From: Moniliophthora roreri
Taxonomy: Eukaryota; Basidiomycota; Agaricomycetes; Agaricales; Marasmiaceae
Direction of reading: 5' to 3'
NCBI GenBank assembly: GCA_001466705.2
Contig: LATX02000211.1
Location: 868,001-932,000, forward strand
Length of the DNA stretch: 64,000 nucleotides
Shown here: in pieces, positions 1-12,557 of the stretch
How positions within the stretch are numbered: the first letter of the stretch is position 1
Layout of the letters: every line of letters begins with the position of its first letter
Program-made: the position numbers and the translations under genes
Notes under the pieces: model-generated
What the model was told of the DNA's origin: nothing
Databases searched by the model: none
Seen by the model: only the letters and a program-made list of their open reading frames with translations

Positions 1-614
1 GTTTCCGGGCATAAGCACGAAAGGCGGCTCGATGTGAACAGTCGACCCGACTAGCGCCATTTGACGGCATCAACACTGCGCCACTGTCCTTGGCGAAGGA
101 GACCTCGATTCCAGCACCGAAGCCGACTGGAGACCCACTGCAGATGAAGCGTCAGACAGGTCTAAAGAATGAGGAAACTGGCCACGTACGGAACAACTGC
201 CGATCCTTCAACGCTCACCTGCGTTTGCTTCGCATGCCTACTGCAAACAGGCACTCCCGGTCGGAAACGATCTGGTACGTCGAACGTTTGACCGTTCCAG
301 ACAAGGGGGGTGAAGTTGTTCGGAATACCGCGACATTGATTAATGGGATGGTCCGCAGGAAGGGAAATGTTGAAGAGGAAGTCGAAGCCACCGTCGGGCG
401 TGATTATCCCGACATCACCGATGCGAATACCTTCATCTGAGTAGGCCGCAGGAAGAGCGGCATTAGGTGCCGGTAGCCAGAGAGGATAACCATGCCCAAC
501 AGGGAAAAGAAGGCGAGCGTAGTGCTGTCCTTCACACATAGTCAGAGCTCTCGGGGCCGTTGTGGGTGGGGTGAGGGGAGGGGGAGGGGGTGATGACTCG
601 GATTTCGACAACAT
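1..614 (-). CDS. Agaricomycete conserved hypothetical protein, 5' part
   Basis: Two exons are visible: 614-190 and 137 running off the left edge, with an intron at 189-138 (GTACGT..CTGCAG). The joined frame continues as [19 protein letters not shown], which is coherent and stop-free. The protein has a short Pro-rich start, then a block containing [18 protein letters not shown] and [13 protein letters not shown] remember this as a common N-terminal block of agaricomycete proteins of unknown function. The start is uncertain: ATG at 614 is used here, but the in-frame ATG at 539 directly precedes the conserved block and is also plausible, and the frame is open to 668. No function is proposed. The gene is truncated by the window edge, so the C-terminal half is not visible. 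Confidence 0.7.
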
Positions 615-1316
615 GTTTCTTATAGAGTCGAGGTGACAAAAGCTGTTATCATAGCTGTAAACATGCACTGGTCTGTAGCACGCGTGTTGATTGAATTCGG
701 CCTTGTATTCTCGTGAGTCATGAACTCTGGGTTTTCGAAGCTAGAAATGAGCAATAGACTGTGATAGAACGTGAGTAATCCAATGCTATACTGACGGATG
801 AACTGCCACAAGCCTTTTGTGAGCCACTTGCATACGGTCCAAGTTCCGATAGAAAATTCGTGCCGGATTGTAATTGCAAGGCGAGCTCGACAGTTGAACG
901 TTGAACGCTTGGGCGCTTGAGCGCTTAAGGCATGACAATGAGGAACCGCTTGTTTCTGATAGGAAATTTTTTTCCAATGCGCGTCCGACTCCGAAGTAGC
1001 GCGTCCACCTCGAAGTCCTGTCCAACGTCTAAGCGTAGAGTCCAGATCCATAACCACAGAACCGATACGTAGAGTGTTCATGTAAGAAGTATCTTTCAAG
1101 CATTATCTCTTCTCTATACCATTAGCAACAGGAGCATTGTTCTCAGGATGTACCATTAACCTTCAACGCCCCAGCTTTGATTTTACCAACACCTCCCGCC
1201 ACAGGTCGACTGAGCTTGTTAGCCCCAGACTCGGTGATGAAGTCTGCAACCATGAATCCTTCCAGATTGGAGATAGCTGAGGTGCATCGGTGGTTAGAAA
1301 TACGAACCGTGGATTA
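615..1316. other. Intergenic, no gene recognised
   Basis: About 0.7 kb between the start of the partial gene and the inverted-repeat element. It holds the likely promoter of the left gene. Overlapping open frames on the - strand between 620 and 1099 show no spliceable or family-like coding signal. Confidence 0.5.
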
Positions 1317-2053
1317 CAGCATTTCCGAAAAATGATGTCCATATCGACATTCTGGTTTTTTTTTTAAACAAATAAATAAATAATTGTCGGCAGTGCAACC
1401 ATGCGCGTGAGATTCGAAGCAATTCACGTTCGGAAGCATTTGGGCATTTTCGACACCCTTTTTTTGCTCAGTACTCAGCTGTGCTGAGACAGCGTAGCCA
1501 TGACTGAACCAGGTGCACATTTGCCACATGGCGACGAGCTTCCTCCACCTTATCACGATATTGACACCAACGATGATCTTGTCACTTCACCGATGTCGAG
1601 TAGCCTCCAGAACATTGGCATCACATTACGCGACCCGCCGACTTCACCTGGGCTTCCGCAAATAGGTGACACTCTTGCAGGTCAGTGAACTTTCCGTTGT
1701 AACGAGTCAATGGACTGATGGATAAATTGAAAAGAATATGTACTACCAGTTTCTCAGGCAGCAGAGCCGTAAAGGCGGTGGTTTCTCTTCCAACGCCCAA
1801 TGCTTCGACTTGAAACATGAAAAAGAGTGTGGAGATTCGAGCATGAAGTGCCACTTTGGAGATGGGAGAGGGTAAGATGTTTGATATCTGCACTAATAGG
1901 TCGGTATACCACAGTGGACAGATGAGCACAATGAAAACAGGAAGTGCCGTTTGACTGACAGACGGGAAATTCCGGCATGCTTGAGTTATTTATTTAATTA
2001 TTAAAAAAAGAAAAAGAGAATGTTGACATGGACATCATTTTTCGGAAATGCTG
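1317..2053. mobile_element. MITE-like non-autonomous DNA transposon with long terminal inverted repeats
   Basis: The arms at 1314-1342 and 2028-2056 are perfect reverse complements over 29 bp. The outer end reads CAGCATTTCCG inward from each side, and each end is flanked by TA, as for a TA target-site duplication. Complementarity continues imperfectly inward for a few tens of bases, through a T-run on the left and an A-run on the right. No transposase frame lies between the arms; the largest open frames are about 60-100 codons and unrecognised. A TA target duplication fits Tc1/mariner-type or related elements, but the superfamily cannot be assigned from TIRs alone. Confidence 0.75.
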
Positions 2054-2056
2054 TAA

Positions 2057-2971
2057 CGACGACGGCGGAATACATAATGTGATTCTTCATCGAGTACTAG
2101 GTCGCGTTAACTTTCTGCGCATCGACAGCTAGGGTAAGGAATCCGTGATAGTGTCCTTCACTCCATTGCAGGTTGAGATTCACACTGGAGTTGACATATC
2201 ATTTCAATGAGTCTTGGGATGTAAAGAATAATAGAAACACACTAATTCCTGTTATAAAGCCAAGACTGACAAGACGTAGAAATCTAGAGTGCAGAAAAGA
2301 AGTTCACACAGGATTTTTATTAGTCCAGTCAATGTCGAATATGAGTACACCGCTGTCTCTCAGAATGAGCTTAGGCAGAGGACAAATTGAGAGAACGGTC
2401 TCAGCGTGATCTCAAAATCAACTCAGCTGTCGGATTTCGGAGTCGAGCCTCAGCCTGATGCGCCCAACTGGTGTATACAATAATCACAATTATCGGATAA
2501 TGATGAGAAAAATTCTATGATCTATATATCCGATCCACAACTTCTACCTGAACACGAGTGACGACCTGCATCAACCCTTGCTATGCTTCCTCCACTAATG
2601 TGGAACACCGGAGAATCACTGTTATCGCCAATTTATCACCCAACTACATGCTCGTACCGCGATTCTGTCAGATAGAGTTCGGGGGTGCTGTCTTCGTTGA
2701 CGCTCATATTGGACCCACAACGCACGAGCTCTGCCAATCAGAACCTCTTCCGCTTCATATCATGATATCTGTGCCGTACAAATGCTGCGTTTTTGCCTAC
2801 CAGAGACAGCTATCTGCTCAGAAGTTCGTTATTCGGGGCCTTTTAGCGTCAATAGCGGCATGAGGACACAGCCATATCTAGGATGATAAAAAGTGGGGTG
2901 AAAAGTGAGTAGAAACTTTTGACTCAGTGCTGTTGCCAGACCTGATTTGCGTCTTTCTCTAGCATTTTGCC
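2057..2971. other. Intergenic / promoter region of the giant DUF3638 gene
   Basis: About 0.9 kb without a supportable gene. Small + strand open frames (2173-2409, 2558-2863) have no recognisable family features. The region just upstream of 2972 must contain the promoter of the following gene; no clear TATA box was seen. Confidence 0.4.
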
Positions 2972-5900
2972 ATGTTTGATACCGACAAACTTCACTATAT
3001 CGTTAATCACGTTTTTCTTCCCCCGAAACTTCCGCAAGAATGCGACGAGAGCGCAGAGAACTACTCTGCGCTGTGCCACAGAGTTCTTCTGTGTGCTCAG
3101 AAGTACCGAGACCGCATCACCGACGATGAGCAGGCACGGTGGGATCCTATGGTCAAAATGCTGGTTAATTTGTGCCTGTTGGAAGCGAAGGGCGGGTTCT
3201 CGAAAGAGAACGTTGAAAACTGCATTGTTGAGCTGGAACCCGGTGGTATGTCGCCTCGATGCTCTCAGCCACATTTTTTCTAATCTTTTATGGAGATGTC
3301 CTCGCCCTTCTCATTCGCAAGCAGAACGCAGGGGTTTTTATTCGAAGGCTCGAAGACAGAACTATCTTTGAATCGTTTGAAGTCTCTGCCACCAACGAGC
3401 AAATCATGTCAACCCAAGGCAGGTTGATATGCTCGTATCCAGGACCTTCAATTGCTATCCCAACCGCATCCGCCCGGGATCCTCACTTTATATCCGAGCT
3501 CTCCAATTTCCTCTATCACATGAACATCGATGAGTTGAAAGATGCGATTCCCATTACCCGGAAAGCTGGCTCTAATGTCAGTGAAATTCGGGACACCACT
3601 CACCCTCGATACATTACCGAACTCCTTACCGGCATCCTTCGTGGTATTGGGCAGCCTGAAGATGTCGCTCGTATCAGTAAACGAATAGCTGACGACGTCT
3701 TGTGGAAGGATGCGCTACTTCCATGGCGTCGATCCCCCATTTGGCTCGTCATTCGTGTTGCGCTTGCAACTTCTCTTCACCGAGGCATCGACGGTCATCT
3801 ACTCTACAAGTCATTCATGGCATTCGCTATGGCCCAAATTCTTCGAGCTGCGGTCAAAGCGAATCTTGACAGCGACTTGCTCTTATGTATGCACAAGAAA
3901 GTCGCCCGCAGACTATACAAGCTGGGCTCCGAAGCGCCTCAGTCTCTAATCTCAGAGATTTTGGATGCAGGAGGTGTCACTGATGAACTCTTGCAGACGA
4001 GATGGAAGGCCGAGCAGGAACGACACGCGGAGGAATCACGTTCAGGCTGGAACCCTCGCAGTCTTGACATTGCCGCCGATACGCGACTTACCCTGGATAA
4101 TAGCCGGGCGTATATCACCAAAATATTGGAGGGCTCGAATAGCTCACCGACATCGTCATCGTATAATCCGACCGAACGACCTCGCTTTCTCCGTTTGGAT
4201 GGTTACAGTTCGAACACATTGGACGAGGCTTTCAATGACAACGGGGTTTTGGCCTTAGTCGATTTCGAACAAGCCGTCGAGAGTGGGATAGATTCTTGGG
4301 TCACTGCCCGACTTGACGACGAGTCGGCCTGCGCAATCGTATGGTCGTGGATTCAACAGTACTCCAAGAATGCGCAGCAGCACTATAAAGAAAATCCGGA
4401 GGCAATGTCAATTATGCTTTTGACTCTCTTCGAGTTATGGGTCGGGTAAGCTTCTTCGATCTTTGCAGCTAACTAGTCACTCAACATAGTTGCCAGCCTC
4501 GACAAGCTCTGCGTTAATCAGTGCAATTTGCTTGGAGACTACTCTCCGGAGGTGAAGGAGAGCTTACTCGAGCCCCTCCTTCTCCGTAAATCCGAATCGA
4601 GGCATCGGCTGAAACAGGTGCTCCAGCACGTACGCAGTCGCCACGACGGGGCAACACGATCCGTATCCATATTCTCTAAATATGTCACCGCAGATTCCTT
4701 CGTGATACGCTATTACGACAGTTCACAAGTACATCAGAGCCTCCAAGCGCAGATCGAAGAAAAAGCGCGCCGTGACCGTCTCGAAAAGGTTCAGGAACTG
4801 AGGAGACTTAATCAGCGTCATGAAGATCTTCGAAGGGAGGCTCGGACCCTAAATCATGACGAATACACCAATTATTGGGGCGGCGTCAGATGCAATAGTT
4901 GGTGCAACAAGTGTTCGTTATCACAGCAGGCCGATAACCTGTCCATTTCCATTCTTGAATGGCCTCTATCGCGCGAGCCTCTCGAAGCCAAAGCGACGGT
5001 CGTGGAGATGTGCTGCCCTCCTTCCTTCGGCATCTGGCGAGACGCCACGTACTACCTATTGCGGGACATCTGCCTACCCGCTTCTCTTCGCAAAGAGTCG
5101 TCGGATCCACCTGCCTCTGTGACACTCGGAAACTACTCAGGACTTTGGCCATTCACTCGGCAGTCCCAAGTGGGGAGAGTAACGTTCGCTTCGCAGCCGA
5201 AATCATTCACGGTTACGCACTACAGTGGAAAGACCATCCCATGCACCGAAGACGATGTCTGCTTGAATAATGGTTTACGATACGAACTTTACGATTCCTC
5301 AGCGATGGTGTGGGTGTCGAATCAGTTCTCCAATTGCACCGTTCGAAGAGAATGCACGCATCAGCTGCCCGAGGGCCCGTATCAAAACCTCCAATATTCT
5401 ATAAACGGAACAGGACATACGCACAATGAAGTAATAGCAAACCAATCAGAATGTCATCACGATATGAGTCCTCACGAATTCCTTGCTTTTGCAAGCCTGC
5501 GCAGCGGTCCACGCATTCAGTGGCTCAATATAGCCCGTGAGCTCCTCAGTCGACACCTCACCTTCCGGCATCCAGAGGTGGAGATGTTGTTCTTGCAAGC
5601 TGCAACCCAAGTCGGCCCCTTATCAATTGATTCTGAATGGGAATGGCACGCAGAAATGGAAATCGTAGACTCGGGTTTTGGTTCGGTCCTACTCGAAGAA
5701 CTGAAAAGCCTAAAGGGGAGCGTTGAAGCCAATTGGATGGAAGTGTCTTCAACGAGGACCATCATAGATTTAACCTGTTGCTTAATATCATGGGCTCGGT
5801 CAAAGTATACTCTGGTTCGCGCCGCACTGGAGCTTCTACATGAAGTACGATGCGTAGTGTACGGGTGGATGGAGAAAATAAAGGAACAGCTTAAGGAAAT

Positions 5901-8900
5901 CACTGACGAGGTGACGGCCCGTATCTTTCAGATACGACTCTGTGAAATGGCGGCTACGTTCCGAAGTACCTTCAATGTCGAGCCTATTCATCATCCACAC
6001 CTCTTTGCTTCCGATGACAACCTTGCAAATTACACCGCGTCTGGAATAGTTCTACGTGACAACACGCCACCATCATTTGAAGGCAGCCCCCCAATATTTC
6101 GACTACTTCTTGAACGTGATCGTCGTCTCTCCCACTCGCTCGAAACGCTGATAGCTACTATGATCCACCGAAAAGGGCTGGATCAGGGTATTCAGTCCAT
6201 CTGGTCTGACTACTGCCGAACTTCAGAATGGCAGCAATTACCAGTCCCGGATGATCGCTGGATATGCACCCTTAGCGGCGACCAAGAGGTGCACCTCAAT
6301 CTTCTCAATTACCAGCTTCTGATTAGTGGGAAGCCATTGAGTCGACTACCTTCAACTATGACGAGCCATGGTACATATTCCAGAATGTTTGGACAAGTAA
6401 GTCTGCAAAACACTCCATTGAACATGTCCTGACTTTCTTCACAGTCCATTCTTGAAGTCATCCCAGCCAGCTGCTCTGAACCAGGCGCCGAGTTTGCCAC
6501 GAGGACATCGATATCAGGGAACCAGGTATGGTTTCTCCAAAAATTCATAGAAATCCGTTACTGAGGTTTTTCTAGGTGTTCTTGTCGATGCAGTCCGGTG
6601 AGCTCGTGATCAGGACGAGTAGTGATAAAGGGCGTTTCGAGCTCATCCCACACCACAAATTAAGAGGAGATCTTCCGAAGTTTATGGTGGAGAATTACGT
6701 GCATTGGGTTGATTTGTCGGACGGCCTTATAGAGCTGCGGCCATTGGATACTCGGTGGACTTCTTCTGAGGAGAATTGGTGCATCCACTTTCGAGAATCA
6801 TACATGGACAAGGCATCCTCATGCGGCAGCCGCACCCGCCTCATTGATATCAGAAGTCGTACAGCCCAAATGCTGGCATTGCGTCTGAATTGCTTGGAGC
6901 ACAAAGAATACCTCACAATTACCCGGTCCACTAGTAATGTCCTTTGCGTGGATCTCCCGCGTTATCGTCTCTCTTTTTGTTTGGAAGACGGTGGGACACT
7001 TGCTTGTCAGAGCTTGCCTGGCATGATCGTTGACGAGAATCAATCAGCGGGAGTGCTCATTGGCTTGCGGAATCAGCTGGTTCTCCGAGCCAAGGGGGAC
7101 ACCACACCACGCGAGGTACTCATTCCCAGAGGCAAGGTTAACTGTAGCCGCGCGGAGCCGAATCACACCCACGTTACAATCAACACTGGGTCGGACGATC
7201 GTGTTTACTATTACCGATATAAAATCGATGAGACACTCGGTCGTCTTGTTGGGAACATGGGTCTACACGGACAACTTTATAAAGCATATCTCCATGCAGT
7301 GACCGCCTATTGCCTACCTGATCCGTTAACGGGGCGTACAGGGACTGAGGAAGCCTTACACGAGCTACAATCAGCGACTTGTCGGTCTTTCCAAACCCTT
7401 GGCAGGGATTCCCAGGCCCTTTTGCGCCATCTTGATTCTCTCAGTCCATCCCGCGTCTACTATCCCCCCCATCTAGCAGTCATGCAGACTGTGCAATGGA
7501 CTTGCCTTCCTCCAACAGCGCAGCATGATGGCTTCACAGGGGCATGTCGAGCGATTGTTGATCTTGCGTCCCGGTTGCAGGTGTTTTATCCTGAGAATAC
7601 CTCGATTGAACTTCATGAGCGCCAGCAATCTGAACATCACCTCCTCGATCGTGCAGCATCACGGAATTCCCTCAACTACCCTAATGAATTCCAATGCATT
7701 CATGGTGTAGCTGACAAGAGCCATTGGTCGCGAGATTTGGTAAATGACCACACGCAAGGAGAAAGTCTTGTGTTCAAGGACGCTTCTTTCATTGTATCAT
7801 GGCCTACTCGACTCCCTACAACTCCCGGTCTATGGAATGTTTTCAAGGAATGGTCAACTTTGTGTGGGCCTCGGTCAGTTCTCACGACATCGTCACTGTC
7901 ATATAATCGCGAATGGATGGATGAACCATTACCCAAAAACTGGCTCACCTTATACGATCTGAGCCGTGGCATGGTGTCGAGTCGATACCAAGTTCTGTTC
8001 ACTTTTTGTGCAATGGGGTATGGAACTCAAGGAGATGTCTGTCGTCCGCTGCTGCCCACATTACTGGCATTTGCTACAACCAATCTCTTCATCGGGAATG
8101 ACATGAAACCTCCAGAGGTCAAGGAGTATAAGCTATCTGTGGGTCGTGAACCCGACAAGTGGCAATTATTGAGAGTTGCACGCAATGCATGCCTACCGTT
8201 CGATGGAAGTTATGCAAGAGATATGGTACAAGGTCATTATGAATCTGGCTATCAATATGATTCAAGGCGACGTTCTCGATATTCTGAAGTGTTGGAGCGA
8301 GAGGCACAGAGAGTAGTGGATACTGTTATATGGCAGTGGCCATGTGAGCGTCCGTCTGCTCCGTCCAGTCACACGTATTCCCTGGTTCTTGTGGAGAATT
8401 TCGTGTACGAGGCAAAGTCGCTCTTCCTCCAATGGTATCATAACCATCTCCTCTCGCTTTTTGTCGACAAAATACAGGCTCGTTTGGATAGTGTCCAGCT
8501 TCCAGAAGTTATCACAAACGCATCAAATGTGTATCACTTTCGACCTCTCTCAGTGACAACCCAGAGCCATGTATCAGTAGAAATCACCCTCAAACAGTTA
8601 TTTGACAGAGATCCGCCCATATTCACAAGTAGCCCACCCGATCTCCATGTCACCCATAGCCGCATCCCCAACCACCCCAAACATGCCGTTCACCAACTTC
8701 GCTCCTTATTTGAGCTAGACGATGACACCGAAGAGATCAAGAAGAGCTGCGGCGCCAGACCGAGAAGCGGTGCCTCCATTCGCACTCGCTACGCCGACAC
8801 TCTACGCGAAAGCCTACAAGCATTCCTGTGCGAGGAACCATCGATTTGGATGAGACAGGGTGACGTTTCTGACTCAATCCTGAAGGGATATGAGGACGAT

Positions 8901-11900
8901 TGCTATGAACATTTCCAGGAAACCCTTGCGGCGATCAAGTGCTCGTTAGAGCCCGGAACTGACGGCGCTCAGCGTACTCTCTCGCAATCTGGCCTATGGC
9001 CCCGAATCACGGTCAAGTCATTGTTACAGAGCATTGCCTCAGTAAACGGTGGTCGTCAGCTCTGTCATACATGGATTGATGTATTACAGCAACTTGCTCG
9101 AAGCGTGCTTCTATTTCAACGGTCCCGTAGATTGCGTAGACTACGCCTCTCGCAGCGGCACGAAGACTTCTGGAAGGAAATGGATACTCCCGCATCTGTG
9201 ATGCAGTCAGTGAACGGATCGGACTGGTTGTTGATCCAGGTATGTTTACATGCTGTATCAAGCTTAGGATATAATACTGATGGTGATGTACTTCCAGGCA
9301 GACAATGACTTCTTGGTACGGCCTGTTCAGCTTGCTGTCGCCAAGGAAATGATTTCGCCGGCAGACGAGCAGAACACAGTCCTTCAATTGAATATGGGTG
9401 AAGGTAAATCCTCTGTGATTGTGCCACTGGTTGCAACGACACTCGCAGATGGCAAAAGGCTTGCCCGAATCATCGTGCTGAAGCCCTTGGCCTCGCAAAT
9501 GTTTTCGTTGCTGGTTGAACGGCTCAGCAGATTGACTAATCGGCAAATCTTATACCTTCCTTTCTCCCGCGACGTCAAAATTGGTCGGAATCAAGTCGAA
9601 AATATCCGAGAGATTTATGAGCAAGCCATGCAATCACAGGCAATCCTAGTTGCCCAGCCCGAACACATTCTCTCATACCAGTTGATGTCCGTGGAACGCC
9701 TCTTGAATGCCGACCAGGACTCAGAGAAAAACCAGATATCACGTCGATTATTGGATTCTCAACTATGGCTTGATGCAAATACTCGTGATGTCCTGGACGA
9801 GAGCGACGAGATATTGCACGTACGGTATCAGTTGATATACACTATGGGAAACCAGCAGTCATTGGAGAATAGCCCAGATCGGTGGACAACAGTACAGCAG
9901 CTACTTTCTGTTATCCAGAAGTGCTCGTTGGAGGTTCACGGCATCTTTCCCCTTAGCATAGAGATCACAGGAGGGGACACAAGTGGTTCTTTCCCGCATA
10001 TCCGTCTATTGCAGGCTGAAGCTGGAGAAGATCTGGTCAATAGGGTGACAGACCAGGTGATCAATAGTGGAGCGTTAGATAACTGCAGCTTCACATTGTT
10101 TTCCTCCGATGCCCGCAAGCGTGCTCGAGAGTTTATCTTGAATCATCCCTTATCCAATGCCGATATTCAACGACTCAAAAAGGATTGCCACGATTCGTTA
10201 TGGGCAAATCTATTGCTTCTTCGAGGACTTTTAGGACATGGGATACTTGTGTACGTGTTGAGGGAAAGGCGATGGAGAGTTGACTTCGGACTGGATCCTT
10301 CTCGCACCCTTTTAGCCGTTCCGTACAGAGCAAAAGACGTTCCCTCGCTCAGAGCTGAATTTGGGCATCCCGATGTGGCTACTCTTCTGACGTGCCTGAG
10401 CTATTATTATGGTGGGCTTACACGTCGTCAGCTCGGGATTTGCTTCGAACTCTTGTACAAACTTGACAATCCAAGACTTGAATATGACAAATGGATTGAC
10501 GCAGCCGGGAATGACATCCTGCCAAGTCTTCGAGATCTTTCTGCTGTGAATATGCAAGATTCCGAACAACGCGAAAAGCAGCTGTTTCCATCTTTCAGAT
10601 TGAATCATGGAACCATTGATTTCTACCTCGCTCAGGTGGTATTTCCCAAAGCCTCTAAGGAGTTCCCGGAAAAGCTGACTACGTCAGGATGGGATTTGGC
10701 TCGAAACAAAGCTCATCTAACAACTGGGTTCAGTGGTACCAATGACAGCCAGTTCATTCTACCCACGTCCATCCATCAACACAACTCTGAAGACAGGTTG
10801 AGTACTAATGCAAAGGTACTTGCTTACCTGTTACAACCGGAGAATAATCATTACCTCTGTCCAGTCCCATATGGTCAATGTCTTTCTGGGCGTGGAATAA
10901 TTAAGGCAATATTAGAACATGGATTGAAATTAGGTGCACCACTCCGTGTACTTCTTGATGTCGGTGCCCAGATACTTGAGATGTCAAACATCCAAGTTGT
11001 GGATCAATGGCTGAAGCAAAGTCATCCTGAAGATGTTGCAGCTGCAATCTTCTTTGACAATTGTGATCAGCTACAGGTGCTCACAAGAGATGGTCTGACA
11101 GAGCCTTTTGCATTGTCTCCATACAGTCAGCATATTGATAAGTGTATTGTGTATCTTGATGATGTGCACACACGAGGAACAGACCTCAAGCTTCCCATCA
11201 ACTGGAGAGCATGTGTAACATTGGGTCCAAAGGTGACAAAGGACAGATTGGTTCAGAGTGAGTCATCTTTCACTTTCCTGTAATTCCACTTGCTAACCTG
11301 ATGATAGGCTGCATGCGGATGAGGAAGTTGGGATATGGCCAGTCAGTATCATTTATGGCACCCCCTGAGATTGACCATGCAATTCGAAAACAAGCACAGA
11401 AGGAAGGTGGCCCAATAACTAGCCTGGACATTCTCCGATGGGCCATCAATAAGACCTGTGCTGAAATTGAACATCATGTTCCTCACTGGGTACAGCAGGG
11501 TGTGGACTTCATGGCTCGTAACAAGGCATGGAAATCACTTTCATCTTCATCACCATCTGAAATCTTGCACCCACCATGGGTCCAAAAAGAGGCACAAGAA
11601 TTGCAAGAGATGTATCTTGACACTCACAGCAATGTGAATAGCCTTAATGAGAGGGCTCACTCTATCCCTGATATCTGGAAACGTTGTGAGTTTCTTGGTG
11701 TAATGGCTGTCCTCAATCCCCAGGTTGAAGAAGAGCAAGAACGAGAGGTCAGTCATGAGGTTGAAGAGGAGCCCCAGAAACAACGTCCACCAAAGGCAGC
11801 ACCAGCAAATCATCATGTCCATGAGCATGTGAAGACCTTCATTGCCTCAGAATGCATTCCACCACATTCCCAAGTATTCTTCTCCATTTTCACCCCTCTG

Positions 11901-12557
11901 CAAGATGGTGCAGGTGCTTTACAACAGTTTCAGGACTGCATGTCCCCAAGCTGTCAAATTGGGCCACTTGCCACCAGTGACTTCCTTACTACAATCAAAA
12001 CAACCTCTATTGGTAATGGTGATTACATCCGACCAGTAAATTGGCTGGTTTCAGGCAAAGATGGTGTATTGGTAGTGCTGAGTCCCTATGAGATCAATCA
12101 GCTTCTTTCTAGTATCCGAAAGAGCAAGAATGTTATTCTCCACATCTACACACCAAGGACAACACAATTTATGAAGTCCATCGACAATCTCAGGTTCTAC
12201 TGTATTCCATCCCTTCCACCATCCTGGAGACCACCATCCGAATCCATTATTGACCTGCTCAACCTTGCTAGTGGACAACTCTACTTCTCTGACTATACTG
12301 CATATTTGAGGGTTTGTGCATTGCTTGGAATCTGCACACTGAAGGACCAGAAAGAAGCAGATATAAGAGTTCAAAGTGATGGGTTTATAAGACCAGAAAA
12401 TCACATTGGCCATGTCAAGGAGGCTTGCTTGTTTGATGAGAGCCCCTTACCATACTTGAAGGTGCTGACTGGGTTCCGGAGGAAAGGGCAGATGTATGCA
12501 CCAACACACCTTGGGAAAATTCTTCATACAAGATTCTTGCAAAAAGATGCATTCTGA
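2972..12557 (+). CDS. Giant DUF6606/DUF3638/DUF3645-type P-loop protein (often annotated ubiquitinyl hydrolase 1)
   Basis: Seven exons predicted: 2972-3245, 3296-4445, 4497-6396, 6445-6525, 6576-9239, 9298-11257, 11308-12557. They join in frame to 3,093 codons (3,092 aa). The N-terminus (LHYIVNHVFLPPKLPQE) matches the DUF6606 type start of this fungal family. Around residue 2057 there is a Walker A (MGEGKSS), the DUF3638 hallmark, followed by a DEAD-like acidic motif (LDESDEI, about residue 2190) and RGTDLKLP near 2650, typical of DUF3645. Homologues are large single-copy-like fungal proteins, and database names imply deubiquitinase activity, but I see no cysteine-protease motif that proves it. 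The NTP-binding site is what the sequence shows. Introns are 50-58 nt. Composition changes inside the gene: the last about 1.8 kb is poorer in CpG than the 5' half and abuts a CpG-free block. Function remains inferred. Confidence 0.88.

Noticed and set aside
620..1099. Open frame of about 159 codons on the - strand upstream of the left partial gene
   Set aside because: No family features and overlaps another frame; it starts in the probable promoter of the left gene.
2558..2863. 101-codon + strand open frame before the giant gene
   Set aside because: No conserved motifs, no splice partners, and it begins without a recognisable start context; treated as chance.
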